From: Colius striatus
Taxonomy: Eukaryota > Chordata > Aves > Coliiformes > Coliidae
Direction: 5' to 3'
Assembly (NCBI RefSeq): GCF_028858725.1
Contig: NC_084765.1
Location: 8,511,501-8,575,500, forward strand
DNA: 64,000 nt
Part shown: positions 1 through 13,077 of the stretch, in pieces
Layout: each line of letters begins with the position of its first letter
How positions within the stretch are numbered: position 1 is the stretch's first letter
Program-made: the position numbers and the translations under genes
The notes under the pieces: model-generated
Told to the model about the DNA's origin: nothing
The model's input: only the letters and a program-made list of their open reading frames with translations
Databases searched by the model: none

Positions 1-3000
1 ATACTGCTCTTACTCAACAGGGATATCCTTATGTTCTTGTACTTTAAGCTTCAGTGTATTAAAAATTGGATACCAATATATGAACTCTAGGATTTTGAAG
101 GAGATTTTACTTTCAACAGGATTAATGGTTTGTCTTTTGACAAGTAAAATAATAGCATAGTGTTTCAAGAGGGATGGTTTCAACCTGGCATATGCAGCAG
201 AATTCACCATTCAATAATTCTTCAGGACTTTATATGTGGATCAATGAAGGAATAGCAAGTTGTGTGAATCTAAATATGATAGGCTGTTGGCAAATCACCA
301 GGTATTCTGTTTCCACAAGCATAGCAGTTCTACATACAGGCTTGCTGTTTTACTCTTCTTCCACGGGACACTTGAGATGCAAAGTACATTACACTTAAAC
401 TAGGTGACATGTTTTGGTAGCTAGTAATATGAAGTATTATTGTGGAAATTATATCCTCTAGTAAACAAACAATAGCCTATATATATTTGACATGCACTAG
501 AACAATATCGTAGGAGACATCTCAGTCTCAATGTGAGTCTGTAGTAAATGCCTACGCTCTGGTGAACCATATGCAATTGTTAACGGGATCATTTCAGTAT
601 TCTCATTTGACAAGTCCCACACAATATAAAGTACTAGTACCTAACTGGTGTCTTATAATGGATGACTGTCTCTTTGTCAAATGAAATGGTGACACCTCTG
701 AAACAAGTGTTCTGGAGGGAGTTTTCAGCTATCAGAAATTAGATTTTCAAAAGTCTCATATGTGTCACTGCTAATAAGTAGCTGCTAATTTTGTTAATTT
801 TCTGTACAATGCATTCTTATAGTTTGACATGTCTCCAAGTTTCTGTGGTTTTTACTTTTCTAATTTTAACCTAAGTTCTGCAAAAATGGGGGCACGTCTG
901 GTCTGAAAAAGTGTAAGCAAATGTGTTCAGCTGATCACACTCGTCTACTTTTATTTGCTGCTGTTATTTGCTGTGCTATAGTTTTATCTATCCCTAAGGC
1001 ATACTAATTTACTCTTTTTTACTAGACCGATAAAGAAATTTTGTGCTACAGCTGTGGGTTATTATCTGATGCTCTGAAATACTGGGTCAGACAAAAGAGC
1101 ACTATGTTAACCGGAAAATGAATTGCAGCAGAATTTTTCTTGTGTTTTCTTTGGTTTGGTTTGATTTTTTTTTTTGTGATTTGAGATTAGTCTGATAAAT
1201 TGAGGAGTTGTTCTTTGTGAAGTTGCCACATGGTAGATTGTTGTAGATAGGGGAGAGATTACAGCTTCATGTGGTTCACTGTATGTCATAGATTTAGGGT
1301 TTTTGATTGTTTTCAGTTTTTTAACAAAAGAAATGAGTCTCTGTCATTAAAAGGTGTTAAGATCAAAAACTCATAATGAAAGAAGCGGGTTGAGCTGCAG
1401 TTGCAAACATAAAGAAATAGATTGTTAGACTTTGATTAATGTAAGTTAGAAATGATCCTCTGTGATGGGATTTTAAGACTTTAATGAATTTTATTTGTGG
1501 AACAAACAATTAATCCTAGGTTTTATTTCCTCTATCGACCATTTTCCCAAAGGACGTAAGGCTCCTGTTTACATAGTGGTGTTCAGATGTGCCCAGAATA
1601 TTTTTCAGCTGTGTTTCAAATCTATGATAGAAAGATTTCCAATCTCGAATCAATGATTCTGGTTCCGAGCAAAACCTGAAAGTATTGCTGATGCCAGAGA
1701 ACAATTGACAACTAATAGCATATAACTCAGTCTGATCAATATTGAATCCCTTGGGTTAAGACTTCAGGCTGCAAAAGCCAAACAGTTCAGCAGAAGTCTC
1801 ATATTTTTTTCCTGGCAAAAAAGCTCTGAGAATATAGTGGGAAGGTTTTTAGAAAATAACAGGAAATAAATCCTGTAATAGGGTAATTAATAGAGTAATA
1901 AGGGGCTAAATCCTCAGGGAACTTGGTGTTCTATAGGAAAAACTGTTCCGAATTCTAAGAAAGAATCGTAGAAATAGTTAGGGACCTGAAAGAATTTATG
2001 AACTGTACCACAAAGCTGAGAAAAGTCATAAAATGCTTTTCTGGACACTGGCAAAAGCTACATAAGAGATCTAAAGGTCTTCTTAGAAACATCAAAGAAT
2101 TTAAGACTGTAAAAAGTGTGAGAGGCAAAAAAACCCAAATAATAGCTGAAGATCTACTGTGAGACTATTGATATTCTTGGACTCTTTTGTTTGACATGAT
2201 ACGAGGATAATGACTATTCTGTAATGTTTATATCATTTCATAATGCTTTAAAATATTCTGTAGTTTTTCTCATCTGATACATGGTTTAAGAAAATAGAGG
2301 ACTATAAGAAGACGAGTGACTATAAGGGAGGAGCACTTAACATAGACATCTTGCTGGTCTAGAGAAAGGTGGTAGCGTGGGCACCAGACAGTAATGGATC
2401 CAGGGGCCTAGAAGCCATCTTTGAGAGGCAAATAGGACTTATTTGGTTATAAAAACCACCTCATTTTATACGCCATTCAGTTCCTCAAGTTAAAAAAAAA
2501 AGGCAAGTGGTTGACAATAGACAACTTAGATCCTTGTACATTAGGCCTATTTCCTATTAAGAAATTATATTTCAAATAAGCTACTACTTCAGGCTAGAAT
2601 TTCTTGTATAAGCAAGATTTTTTCCTGCAGCTGCATTATGAACATTGAAAATTGTGTGGTTCTGTGACTGCCAGTCCCATTAGAGGCTCTGTAGAGATCA
2701 ACAATTGGTATGACAAATGATATTTTCATGCTGGAAAACAGATGCTTCATAGGCAATTAAAAGTTAAAAAACCTTTTTAGAAATCAGGAAAGATTTATGA
2801 CCAAAAACCCCCCAGTTTTTACATTTTAATTGAATAATTAATTTAACTCTGTGAAGATCTAAGTTGTAAATTCCTATCTATGCTCGTTATTCAATATTCT
2901 TGCTTTGTTCTTTCTATTTCCATTTCTGTTTTAAGGTTATCATTATATGGGAGGGATTTGTGACTGAAGCAAACGAATTTCAGGAATCAATGGACTTCCT

Positions 3001-5036
3001 TTGAATTATGTTCTGCTCTGAATAAATTAACACTAATACTGAAGGGATTAGATATGGTTCCAGAGGGTGGTGTTTTAGCCATTGATTCCAGGAGTTAGGT
3101 TAGAAGTCCAGTTCTTGCTCCAATGCCTCTTTTGCATTCTATTAAATTGTGATATAACACAAACTACTTACAGTCACTGGAACAAGGAGGAGACCTGGGC
3201 CTGTGCCTCTCACATGAGTGGTTTACTTAGCCCTTATACTAGAGCCCAGTAAATGTTTAGTCAGATTGGTACATCAGAGCTATTTTCAAGAGGGTTGGAA
3301 ACAGCTCTGTGATTTGAGGAGAGAAAAATCTGTGACCAAATCTCCCATAGACTTGTCCAAAAGAGGACATAGGATATCCTTACTTGAGATACTCATATTT
3401 TACTGGAACAAGGCTCTAAGCATAAGTCTAATAAACATCTATGAAGTTTCTGTTTGCTGCTTTTTTGGGAATATCCTGTAGAGGAACTAAAATCCTCTGT
3501 GCTTTCACATTTGAAGTCTATTAATCCAAGACTGGATACTCTTCTGCTATGCCTGGAATGAAACCCTTCAGTAAAAGTATTCCTTTGATGTTAATTTTTA
3601 TGGAAATGATGGTTAAAATTGCATCTTCTTCCTTAGAGATAGGATATGATTTTATGTTAGCTACTAACATTCATATTTAATATTCAGTGCCAAAGTCATT
3701 ATTTTTGCAGAAAATAACATAATGACATGCTGTCCAGAGAGGAAAAGTCAGTATGTGGTTCACATGCTGAGAAATGTGCATGTTTATCAAGCTATCAGGT
3801 GTTCCTCAGTACTGAGAATCCGTCATCCCGGGAATGTTCTATTCTTGTGCATTTTAATAGGCACTGTGGAAGCTGTGAATGGTCTGTCAGCACTTTTATT
3901 AGGCATCTTATTATTAGGGAGTTTATAGCTTGACTGTAAAACCTTGCTGTAGGCTAAAACTAGTTAAATAATACTTTCAGAGCAATGTTTTGTGCCAAAT
4001 TTAATTCAGCTAGCTTTAGGCATTTTTCAGTGTTCGTATCAGAACGCAATATTGAAGACCTGATTGAAATTTTTTGAAGTAGGGCAAGGCAAAATACAAA
4101 TGACCTAGACCTGCAGCTTTACTCATAGTAGACAGTAAGATGGTCTAGTAATGTATAATGTCTGTTTCATATAATAACAATATAGAGTGGCTCTAGCAGT
4201 GGGACTCAGTGTTTCAGGGTGGAAGATAAAGTCCTTATTGAAACAGAATCCTGTTTTGCTTAAGTAGGGTCTTCAAAACTGGAGCTACCCTGAGTCTGGC
4301 TGTGAAAACTGTAAATGACTAACTCTGGACAGAAATAGATGACATTATTTTAAATGAAAACTGTTAATTTAAAATGCTACTGAAAAGTAAAGTCACTTTT
4401 TCTGTATTGTACCCAGTGAATAGCTCAGCAGAGCAGGGAACTTACAAACTCCTTGTTTTCTCTTTGTTCATGGAATAAATGCTCTAATTTCATACATCAG
4501 CAGTCACAGTTTGCTACAGCCGCTCTATCAAGTCAAAGAGTATACTTCTCAGGAAGAGGTGACAAAAAGTAGTACATCATTTTATTGTCACTTCAAGACT
4601 TTGGACATGGAAGTCCAAAGTGTCTTTTAACTTTACAAAGACTGTTGATGGGGTAGTTGCATAAACCTGCAGCTAATGAATCCAAGCTTTAAAACAATAC
4701 AAACAAAAAAATATATAGCATAAATTCTGTGAAAACGTATTGAATGCCTGTTTAATTTCAGTGCGACATGGAGTAGATTACTACATAGAGTACATGTTGC
4801 TTCAGTAATTCTCACAAAGCCTTTCATCACCTGTTAGTGACAGGCAAGTTCCTGAGGATAAAAAATTTTTGCATGTTCTTGTCAGTAGTGCTATATCTAG
4901 AGAAACTTCTGAACTGATAGGGAATGTCTATCTGAAGAAGTGCTGAGGAATTCTCTATTTTTTTTTAATGAAAAAGCTTTGTCATTTAGCACTGGCACTG
5001 TGACTACAAGTCTCAGACTATGTAGTCTACTGAATG
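1..5036. other. Intergenic, no gene seen
   Basis: AT-rich sequence with stop codons in all frames; the longest open frame is 87 codons and resembles nothing known. No RNA gene recognised. A short stretch near 1,964-1,990 faintly recalls an antisense CR1 end. If synteny with mammals holds, this lies downstream of FAR1, but no FAR1 exon is visible. Confidence 0.75.
4598..4621. repeat. 9-bp hairpin with 6-base loop
   Basis: ACTTTGGAC (4,598-4,606) pairs with GTCCAAAGT (4,613-4,621) around ATGGAA. With a two-base bulge the stem can extend by AAG(A) on one side and GTCTT on the other. No flanking element recognised. Confidence 0.7.
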
Positions 5037-5311
5037 TTAATGGGCATAGTAAGTTGAAGATAAGTTCCACTTATCTTATTAGTTCCACTTAAATATAAGA
5101 AAAAACTATTTTACTGTGAGGGTGATTGAGCAGTGGAACAGATTGCCCAGAGGGGTTGTGCAGACTCCTTCCTTCGAGGTTTTCAAGACTTGTCTGGACA
5201 TATTCCTATGTGACCTTATCTAGGTTGACCTGCTTCTGCAGGGGAGTTGGACTAGATGATCTCTAAAGGTCCTTTCCAACCCCTACCTTTCTATGATTCT
5301 ATGATTCTATG
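5037..5311 (+). mobile_element. CR1 LINE, 5'-truncated 3' end
   Basis: This matches the CR1 3' terminal region: a TTTACTGTGAGGGTGA segment, GCAGTGGAACAGATTGCCCAG, TTGGACTAGATGATCTCTAA, a CCTTTCCAACCCCTACC tail, and ending in two and a half ATTCTATG units. No reverse-transcriptase coding sequence is present. The 5' boundary is uncertain; similarity fades above about 5,081 and may extend to the TTAATGGGC at about 5,037. AGTTCCACTT occurs twice near the start (5,063 and 5,081), a small internal duplication. Confidence 0.93.
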
Positions 5312-8300
5312 AAAAATATGGGCAGATTTTCTGAACTCATTGTTTTACGTTTTTATAAGGTTTGGTCCGTTAATTTGTGAAATTCAAAGAATGTCAAAGC
5401 CAAAGGAGTTCCAAAGGAGTACCAATTCTAATGCAAACCAGATACGAGTCACCTTGCAAATAGTTTCAAGCAGCTTCTGTGGAACAAAAATCTAACAAAA
5501 GTAATTTTCTACCAAGTGCTAATTTGTAAGTTTTTACAGGTTAGATAACTTTTTTTAAAAAATTAGTAGTAAGTGAATATTTGAAGTAGAACCCACATTC
5601 CTTAGAACTCAATCAAGACTTTAATTATGAAAATGTGAAAGTGAGTAACTGCATGAAGCTATTGAAGTTGTATTGAGTATTACAGCTGTGCTACCTGTTG
5701 TACGACAAAAGAGTATCTTCAGTTCTTCCACTCCATTGTAGTGGAGAGTCTATTTTGTGGTGGTTTCCAGTTTGACCCACAGGTTATTTCTGTTGTTTTC
5801 AGTAGAATTACTGTGGAAAAAGTGGACTAGATAAAGGGTTCTGAAAGATTATTTGGTCCACATTTTGAGAATCTCTCTGAAGTAAAGCAATTGTCACCAT
5901 TTAAAATATACCTTCTCCCCTGTCCTGCTAAAAACCCTTGTTTATCAAACATCCAAGGCAGCTGCACTTCCTTTCAAGTACGTTCTTCAAGGTATTCATG
6001 AGCTGAAAATCTAATGTGTGGTAGTTGAATTTCATGGTTTGTGGGAATTTCTTCTATAAGATGAAAAGTTTTTACACTATACTGATATGTGGATTTTTTT
6101 TTTTTGTCCTGTAGCTTCTCTTTTTAGTACTTTTTTCATGTATGGATATTTCTAGAGAAGAGTCAGTTCAAACATTTGCTTTGTTGGCTGTCTTTGCAGA
6201 AGTGCCATGCATAAAGTAGTTGTATTTTCCGTACATATTTATGGTTTCACTTAAATATGTAACAAAACAAATGTGAAGATAACATAAACAAAGATAGACC
6301 TACTCCACAAACTTCAGGTACAGACAAATAGAGCTAAAAAATACTTGTACATTGGGATGTAAATTAGTCTACAGCACTTCCCAAGCCTTTAGTTCAAACT
6401 CTGTCTCAACACCCAGTTTCTTAACAACTGCTGAAACCCTAAGATGTGTTGGCCTGGGTTTACTAATGAAAGTGATCTGTGTAGTGTTTATAAGTAGACA
6501 AGATTTTGACTGAGCTGTTGGGCTAAGTGACGCTGATCTAATAAGAACAGTGAGTACCTCTAATCCTTCTAAGAAACCTGCACACGTGGAAGTGTGTGCT
6601 GCAGCTTTGTGGAAGCTGATTATCTCCCTAGCTACTGATTAAATGGAGTAATAAAGTCCAGGGTTCTCTCAGAAAAGCCTCTAATCTCTTTTCTATGCCC
6701 AGAAAATAGTTTTTCAAACTTGAGAAAATATTGTTATTTTTGAGCCTTCTAACACTTTTCTGTCTTAGCAGGAAACTGGTCAACATTTTTGAAAATGTAG
6801 GGGCTGAAATGGTGAGACTGGCATACAGGGTGGTCACATTATCTTTATTTCCTTAGGTAATCAGGCTAAAAATGGGCAGAAGGCACTATACTAATGCTGA
6901 ATTTGATTATATATTTCAAAGCTCAACTTTATGTGGAAGTGCTTTGATGAATTTTTAAACAATCTTACAGAAATTCAGGAAAAGCATTTGTACTGTCAAT
7001 TACTTCAAAAAAGTAGTTCTTAATTAGTGCTTGGTATTTTTTTTCAGTTTTTTGTTTTTACTGGTTATACTGTAAATCCAAATTCTAACTTTCCAAAATT
7101 TCAGACTTGTTTCAGACCTGATGACTGACTGTAAGAATATTAAATGTCTAAAGAATATGTGTGTTCATAGACTATGCGTATTTCCAGTTAAATGCTTAGT
7201 CTTGATGTTAAAGTCATGGAGATAAAATAACCTTTGCTGTTGTTTTAAACAAATTGAGGCATAGGCTGAATACCTTACATCATTGCAGATCCTTACCATG
7301 TCTGTATCACTTTTATGGACACGCAGAAGCAAATTCTGTGCCTGAGAGAAATTCTTCAAGTGGGGTGATGTGAGAAAGAGGGTAAAAATGACATTTTGTC
7401 CAATATATATGCCAGGGACTGCTAAGGACAGTTAGTCAGTGGAAATATGAAAGAGTATGAAAAAATGGATGAGAATACTAGAACAAGAAAAAGATGACAA
7501 AGAGAGGTTTTGTGTGAGTGCTGGTTAGACTGTAAGAAAGTGGTTGATGAGCAAAACACGTTTTCCTATTTTCAGATTATGACAGTTCTGCTAGTATCTA
7601 TGCTGCCTGTTTGAAAGGGCATAGGATTCATTTGTTGTTCTGAACTTATAGTATTCTTTATTGTTAGTTTATGTTTAAACTCTAATACCTGTAGTCATAC
7701 AGGTACACAATTTGCTAGTAGACTGAAATATATCTAGGTTGCCAAAGCATTGATAAATAAGTCCTGTAAACAGTGATGATTAGACTATTCATCTTTTTAG
7801 AGTTCGAAAGCAGAAAGAACAATTAAATTTATCCAATGTGACTTTTTACATATCACAGTCCATTACATTTCATCCAGATATCTGATCTTACAGATGAAGA
7901 TTTCAGTAAACAAGTAAATTAAGCCAATTTTACTTTTTACAACACACTGAATAGTGGGGATCAAGATTCATTTACTGTCAAGTATCTGTGGCAGCCAAAA
8001 GAGTAGTGAGATATGCCCAGGTGATATTGTCTTTTAATGTGTATTTTTGTTACATTACATTTTCCTAGGCTCTTTATTAAAAAGAATACCTGACAGCTGG
8101 AACTGTTCTTATGTTTTTGTTATGAATAAGGATGTCTTGAAACAATAAAGTAAGTCTCCAAAGGGAAGAACAGTTCCAATTCTTGACTCTTACTGATTTA
8201 CAAGTAAGTCTATGCTTGTCCCTCCAACTTGTTTCATCAAGAGTTGTTCAATTTATTTTACATAGTTTTATACCACGTTCTTTTAACTTCCTTCTTCCTT

Positions 8301-11300
8301 AGGTCCTTAACACAATTGCAACTTCTGTTTTCTCCTTGGTCTTGGATTTTACTTGTCTTTACTTTCAGTGAGATGTCACTATAGTACTTAGCTGTATTCT
8401 CTCAAATTCTTCTCATTCCTTCAGTTTCCCTGACAACTTAAAAAAAAATCTTGTAAAGGGTTTTCTGAACTTAGTTCTAAAAAAGAAAACTTTCCAAAAA
8501 GAGAAAATAAGAATGTTAAAAATGAATGCAAAGTATGTCTTAATTTTTTCTTAAAAGATTGAAGATACTATTTGTTGCAGGGGCCATGCCATGAAATGAT
8601 GCAGGACTGTGAAGGGGGAAAGCAGTACATACCTATCCACTGTAATCATAAGGCAGAAGATCATGAGAAGAAAAGAAAACTGACCTCAATATGCAGGTTT
8701 TCATTCAAATATATGTTTGATTGAGGTTTGTTGACAATAAGAAGACACTTTGTTCAGTCTTGTTTTTAAGACTTAAAATTTCAGAAATTATACGTCCTAA
8801 TGGTTAAATAGAAATTACAGCACGCTGGAATTTGTTATTCCTGAGTGGAAGGATTATCTTTATTTTCACAGAGTGTTTACACCAAGCTTCCATCTCCCTG
8901 AGCTACTCTTAGTTTTAAGGAGAAAGGGGAATGATTTGATAATATTGTTGCATCATATGCTTAATATTTCAGGATCTATGGAATTTGAACAGTGTTAACC
9001 TTAGTAAATAGCAGGTATCAAGGTATTTTCATGCACAATTACAGACATTTATTTCGGCCTTTTTTTCCACTGATTCACCAGTAAGAGATTCTCAGTTGGA
9101 TAATTTGGGAATGTGAAAGTCTCTTAAGCTACCTTAGGTTTGTGGCTTTAAATGCTATAAATATTTAAAGATTTTAAATTACTTTTGACAACTGACAGCT
9201 TTACAATTTACAAGAAAAAAACATCACACTATGAGGCAACATTAAACAGTTTGTTTCTTTAATGTTAAAAGTAATCCAATTATCATTCTAAATTACAGCA
9301 AGCACTTTATAGAAAACCCTTTTGGAAAATAGAGAAAAGTATGCATAGCAAGCAATATATATTTTACATATCAGTATAGCAAGTAGATGTGTATAACATC
9401 AATTCATCTATTCTTTTTAGCCTCATGTTTTTATGTCCCCATTCTGTCAGTCAGCAGTTCTAAACAAACAGTTCCAAATGTCACTGATATTTTTTGCTTA
9501 AAAGACAGAATCTGTAACCCTTCAGAGATTATATTAATAGCTGCGGTAGATTGCTATACACAATGTTTCAGCATTTTCCTCATGCACTCATTTTAGGAGC
9601 ACTAAAGCTGTTAATCCTTAACCTTCCTTTTCTTACTAAAAGCGATTGTTAAATTAAATGATGCATTATTAATAAGAATTGTTTAAAATGGAACCTAGCA
9701 CAGATAATGCTACATATATTCTATTACAAAGAATAAGCCACATTTAATTTCTCTGTCCACTTATTCTGGAACTGTAGTGCCTCCCTGTTTATTGTTCACA
9801 TGATTGATTATTTTATCTTGATTTTTGACTATCTGTTTGCTTAAACCTTTGCCTTTGTATGTGTATGCAAATATTCATCCTGCACTGTTGAACTTGAAAG
9901 GCAGTATAAGACTCTTAGATTTATTTCCCATTACTCTTCTAAATGCCAACCTAACTAGGTTTCTTAGCTTTCCTCTGGCTTCAGATAAAAAATGGGAGAA
10001 GGTTTGAATGAGGTGGAAGTGGACTATGGCAAAGGAGCTGTTGCTTTTCCTTCTTTATTGAAGCACCAGCTCTTGAAGTGTGTAAGGTTGAGTGTCAATA
10101 CCTTCCAAGACCAGTATTGTGCCAGAGGTCACATTTAACCTGAGGCTCATCTATCATGGCAGTTAAAACATCCACTTCTTCCCTCTGATTTCAGTAGAGA
10201 GGGACTTCAATATATGCATGGAGGAAATTCTTCTGTCTGCATGTGCAGGATCCGTGATTCTTAGAAATTTTATTAAAGTTCTTGAGTCAAGGAGTTGGTT
10301 GTAAGGGCAGGATGAGATCCTTAGCTCTGTTTTTAATTTAGACCATCCCAGCTTATGAGATGGAATAGTTCAGCTGTAAGCTAAATGCAGTTCAATGCAT
10401 CAAAGAATAAGCAAAATAACCAAAGAGAAACTACTTGGAACAATGACAATTCATGTAGCCTCACAGGAATTTATATTTGACCTTAATGGATAATCTTATA
10501 AAATTATTGGTTTCATATGACATTAACGTCTGCAGTAAGGTGGTCTTTATCACCTTCTCATACATTTGGTGTACAAATTTGTGTGTTGAATATTTCCATC
10601 TGTTTTGTATACTAGTCTGGGCAAATAAGAAGTTGCTCAACACTGTAAATGGCTTCTGAATTACAGAGCTCCCAATAATTACTAATTTTGCACCTGAGAT
10701 GAGTAAGTGTTCTCAGTTTTGAACAGTCTGCTTGCCTGCACATTAACCTACACATTCAGTTCTCATTTTTCAGGATATACACTATGGCTTTCATCTTTTG
10801 GATATGGTCAATGACCATTGCACATAAGCAAGAGATCCAAGATGTTGTAAACTAAAGGCAGTTTATCTTGTAAATAAATGACACTGATATCTTTGTGGAG
10901 ATAAAAAGAAAAAATATTTTTAAAAAATATTTGAAGAAAAAAAACAACACCACTGTTTATAAGGGTTTCGTTCTTTTTTTTTTGAAAGAATGCAACATAT
11001 GTTTGGACAGCTTTCAGAGAGCTATCTAAGTGGATGTTTTGAAAAGTTAACAGAGAAAATGTTACCTAGCTAAAACTTGATAAAAAGATCTTCTGTTTAA
11101 TATTTAATTGTTCAGTAACCATTGAACACATTAGACAGATTATCTTTCAGAAATATTTATACATAGATCAGTGCTTAGTGGTGAAATTCATGATGTGATT
11201 CAGCTTTATTATTAGAGCTGTGGCTGGAGGTAACTGACAGTATGAGTGTGTGTTTGCAGTGGTGGGCTAAAGTATAAGATGTAGAGCTGCAGCTTGCAGT

Positions 11301-11811
11301 GACCTGATGCTGATCCTCCAGGGAAGTGAACAGCAGGTATGTACTCTGTCTGCTGTGCTCCAGTCTGAAAAACTGAAGTAGATTTGCTGGTGAGAACAGC
11401 ATGATTGGCTCGATACTGCTGAATATCTAAAGGCAGTCTGAATCAGTTGCTGTATTCTAGTCACTGGCTTAGTTGATTGTCTAGCGATGGGTCTGTCTTG
11501 AAGGCATTATGTTTCAGAACAGGTTACTGAATAACTCATTAACTATTAGGAAGCTGTTAGGAACCTATCTCTATACTAATATTTATATTTTAAGCTAAAC
11601 AACTTACTGCTGTGTAGGATTATACCCTTCTACCTCCTGATTGACAAGGAGCCTTCTCACATGCTTTTGTCATGCCTTGTAACAGCGACAGATACTATCT
11701 GTAAGTAAACACAGAGGAATAGTGGGTTTATACTAGATTCCAGTTTGAAAATGGACTCTGGAGATGAACAGGACTACTCTGTTTTGACTGGAAGATGTTC
11801 ATTGATTTCAG

Positions 11812-11841
11812 TAATAATAATAATAATAATAGTAATAGTAA
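11812..11841 (+). repeat. (TAA)n microsatellite
   Basis: Six pure TAA units, then two TAG-interrupted units. Likely polymorphic between individuals. Confidence 0.9.
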
Positions 11842-12473
11842 AAAGATATAACTGCAGCCATTCATTTTTGTAAGGCAGAGTTTTGATAAAAGTAAGGGAA
11901 GATATTCTATTATAGCCCCTTATCCAGTACAACTTACACTAGGCTAGGGGCTAATGTGGTTCACTGGTATTTGGATATACCAGTGGAAGAGCCTACTTCC
12001 TATTCAAAGTGTGAATTTAAGCTATTAAACCTCAGTTCCTTGGGTACTCTAAACAAAGTTCTTGTAGCTTTGAGAATCTGAGTGGTCATTCTTTTAACAG
12101 CTTTTGGATAAAACCCTTAAAAGTATCAACTTGGCTTTAATGTAATGTCTCAGATGTTTGCACAAGGCAGGGAAACTATTTCCTTTTCTGTCTCATCCTG
12201 AGAGTTTCTGTATTACGTCTAACAACATTTTGCTCTTGATGTCCACCTGTGTGAATTTGTTGTTTGAAAGAAGAAACTTTGTATTCAATGATTTTACATT
12301 GAACTTTCTAAAAGAAAATGACATAATCATTGTAGCTGTAATGTCTTCTATTTCTGGAAATCAATTCTTTTGATTAAATGACAAATTATTTTCATTTCCA
12401 CTAAGCCATACTTAGTATTTCCATTTTGTCCAGATTTTCTGTTGAAATCTCTTGGTGAAATGATTAAGGACCT

Positions 12474-12532
12474 GGTTTTGGTTTGTTTGGTTGTTGTTTT
12501 TTTTTATTGTGTTTTTTTTTTCCCTTTTTTGA
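12474..12532 (+). repeat. T-rich / (TTTG)-like low-complexity tract
   Basis: Mixed GTTTGG/GTTG units and T runs of up to ten or eleven with few other bases. The apparent open frame through it (12,442-12,630) is a low-complexity artefact. Confidence 0.75.
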
Positions 12533-13049
12533 TGCCGTTCAGTTTTATTCCTCTACTGATTTTTTATCAGATGCATGTTTTTGAGTTTCCTAGTTTTCGC
12601 CATTCTACTAAGCCTTGGTTCATAATATGAAGCAGTCTCAGAGTGCTTGACCTGATTATTTGGACAAAACTGACTGTAAAATACATTCTAGGAACAAGTC
12701 TAACACACTCAAACCAGACTTCAGCTTGTCCAAAGTAATAGTCTCAAAATATGTGTAATGTGGACTTATTCTGAGCCCTCAGGTCTAATTATTTTGCTCT
12801 AAATTTCTGCTCAAGTTTTATTTTACTACTTTCCACTTAAGTTACAGCTGTAGACAAACAATTAGTATATTGCATCCTCTTACATTTTATTGCTTTCTGG
12901 AAGATAATGTTATGACCATTTTCCCTTTTCAGTAGCTGTGCAGTACAGTACAATCTGTAAATAATTAATACTGTCTAGAATAATGGTGGATTTTGTATGA
13001 ATTGTTCTGTACATGGTATTGATACATGGGCAAGTAAAAGAAGTCTTGT

Positions 13050-13077
13050 ATCATAGAATCGTAGAAGGGCAACGACG
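13050..13077 (-). mobile_element. Possible decayed CR1 terminus, antisense
   Basis: ATCATAGAATCGTAGAAGGG followed by CAACGACG resembles an antisense CR1 end, but the block that should follow (GGACCTTTAAAG...) is only weakly recognisable as ACGTTTAAAATTCC. It may be coincidence. Confidence 0.4.

Noticed and set aside
1964..1995. AGAATCGTAGAAATAGTTAG followed by GGACCTGAAAG as an antisense CR1 end
   Set aside because: Only the terminal motif is similar and the following body does not match CR1; too weak to list.
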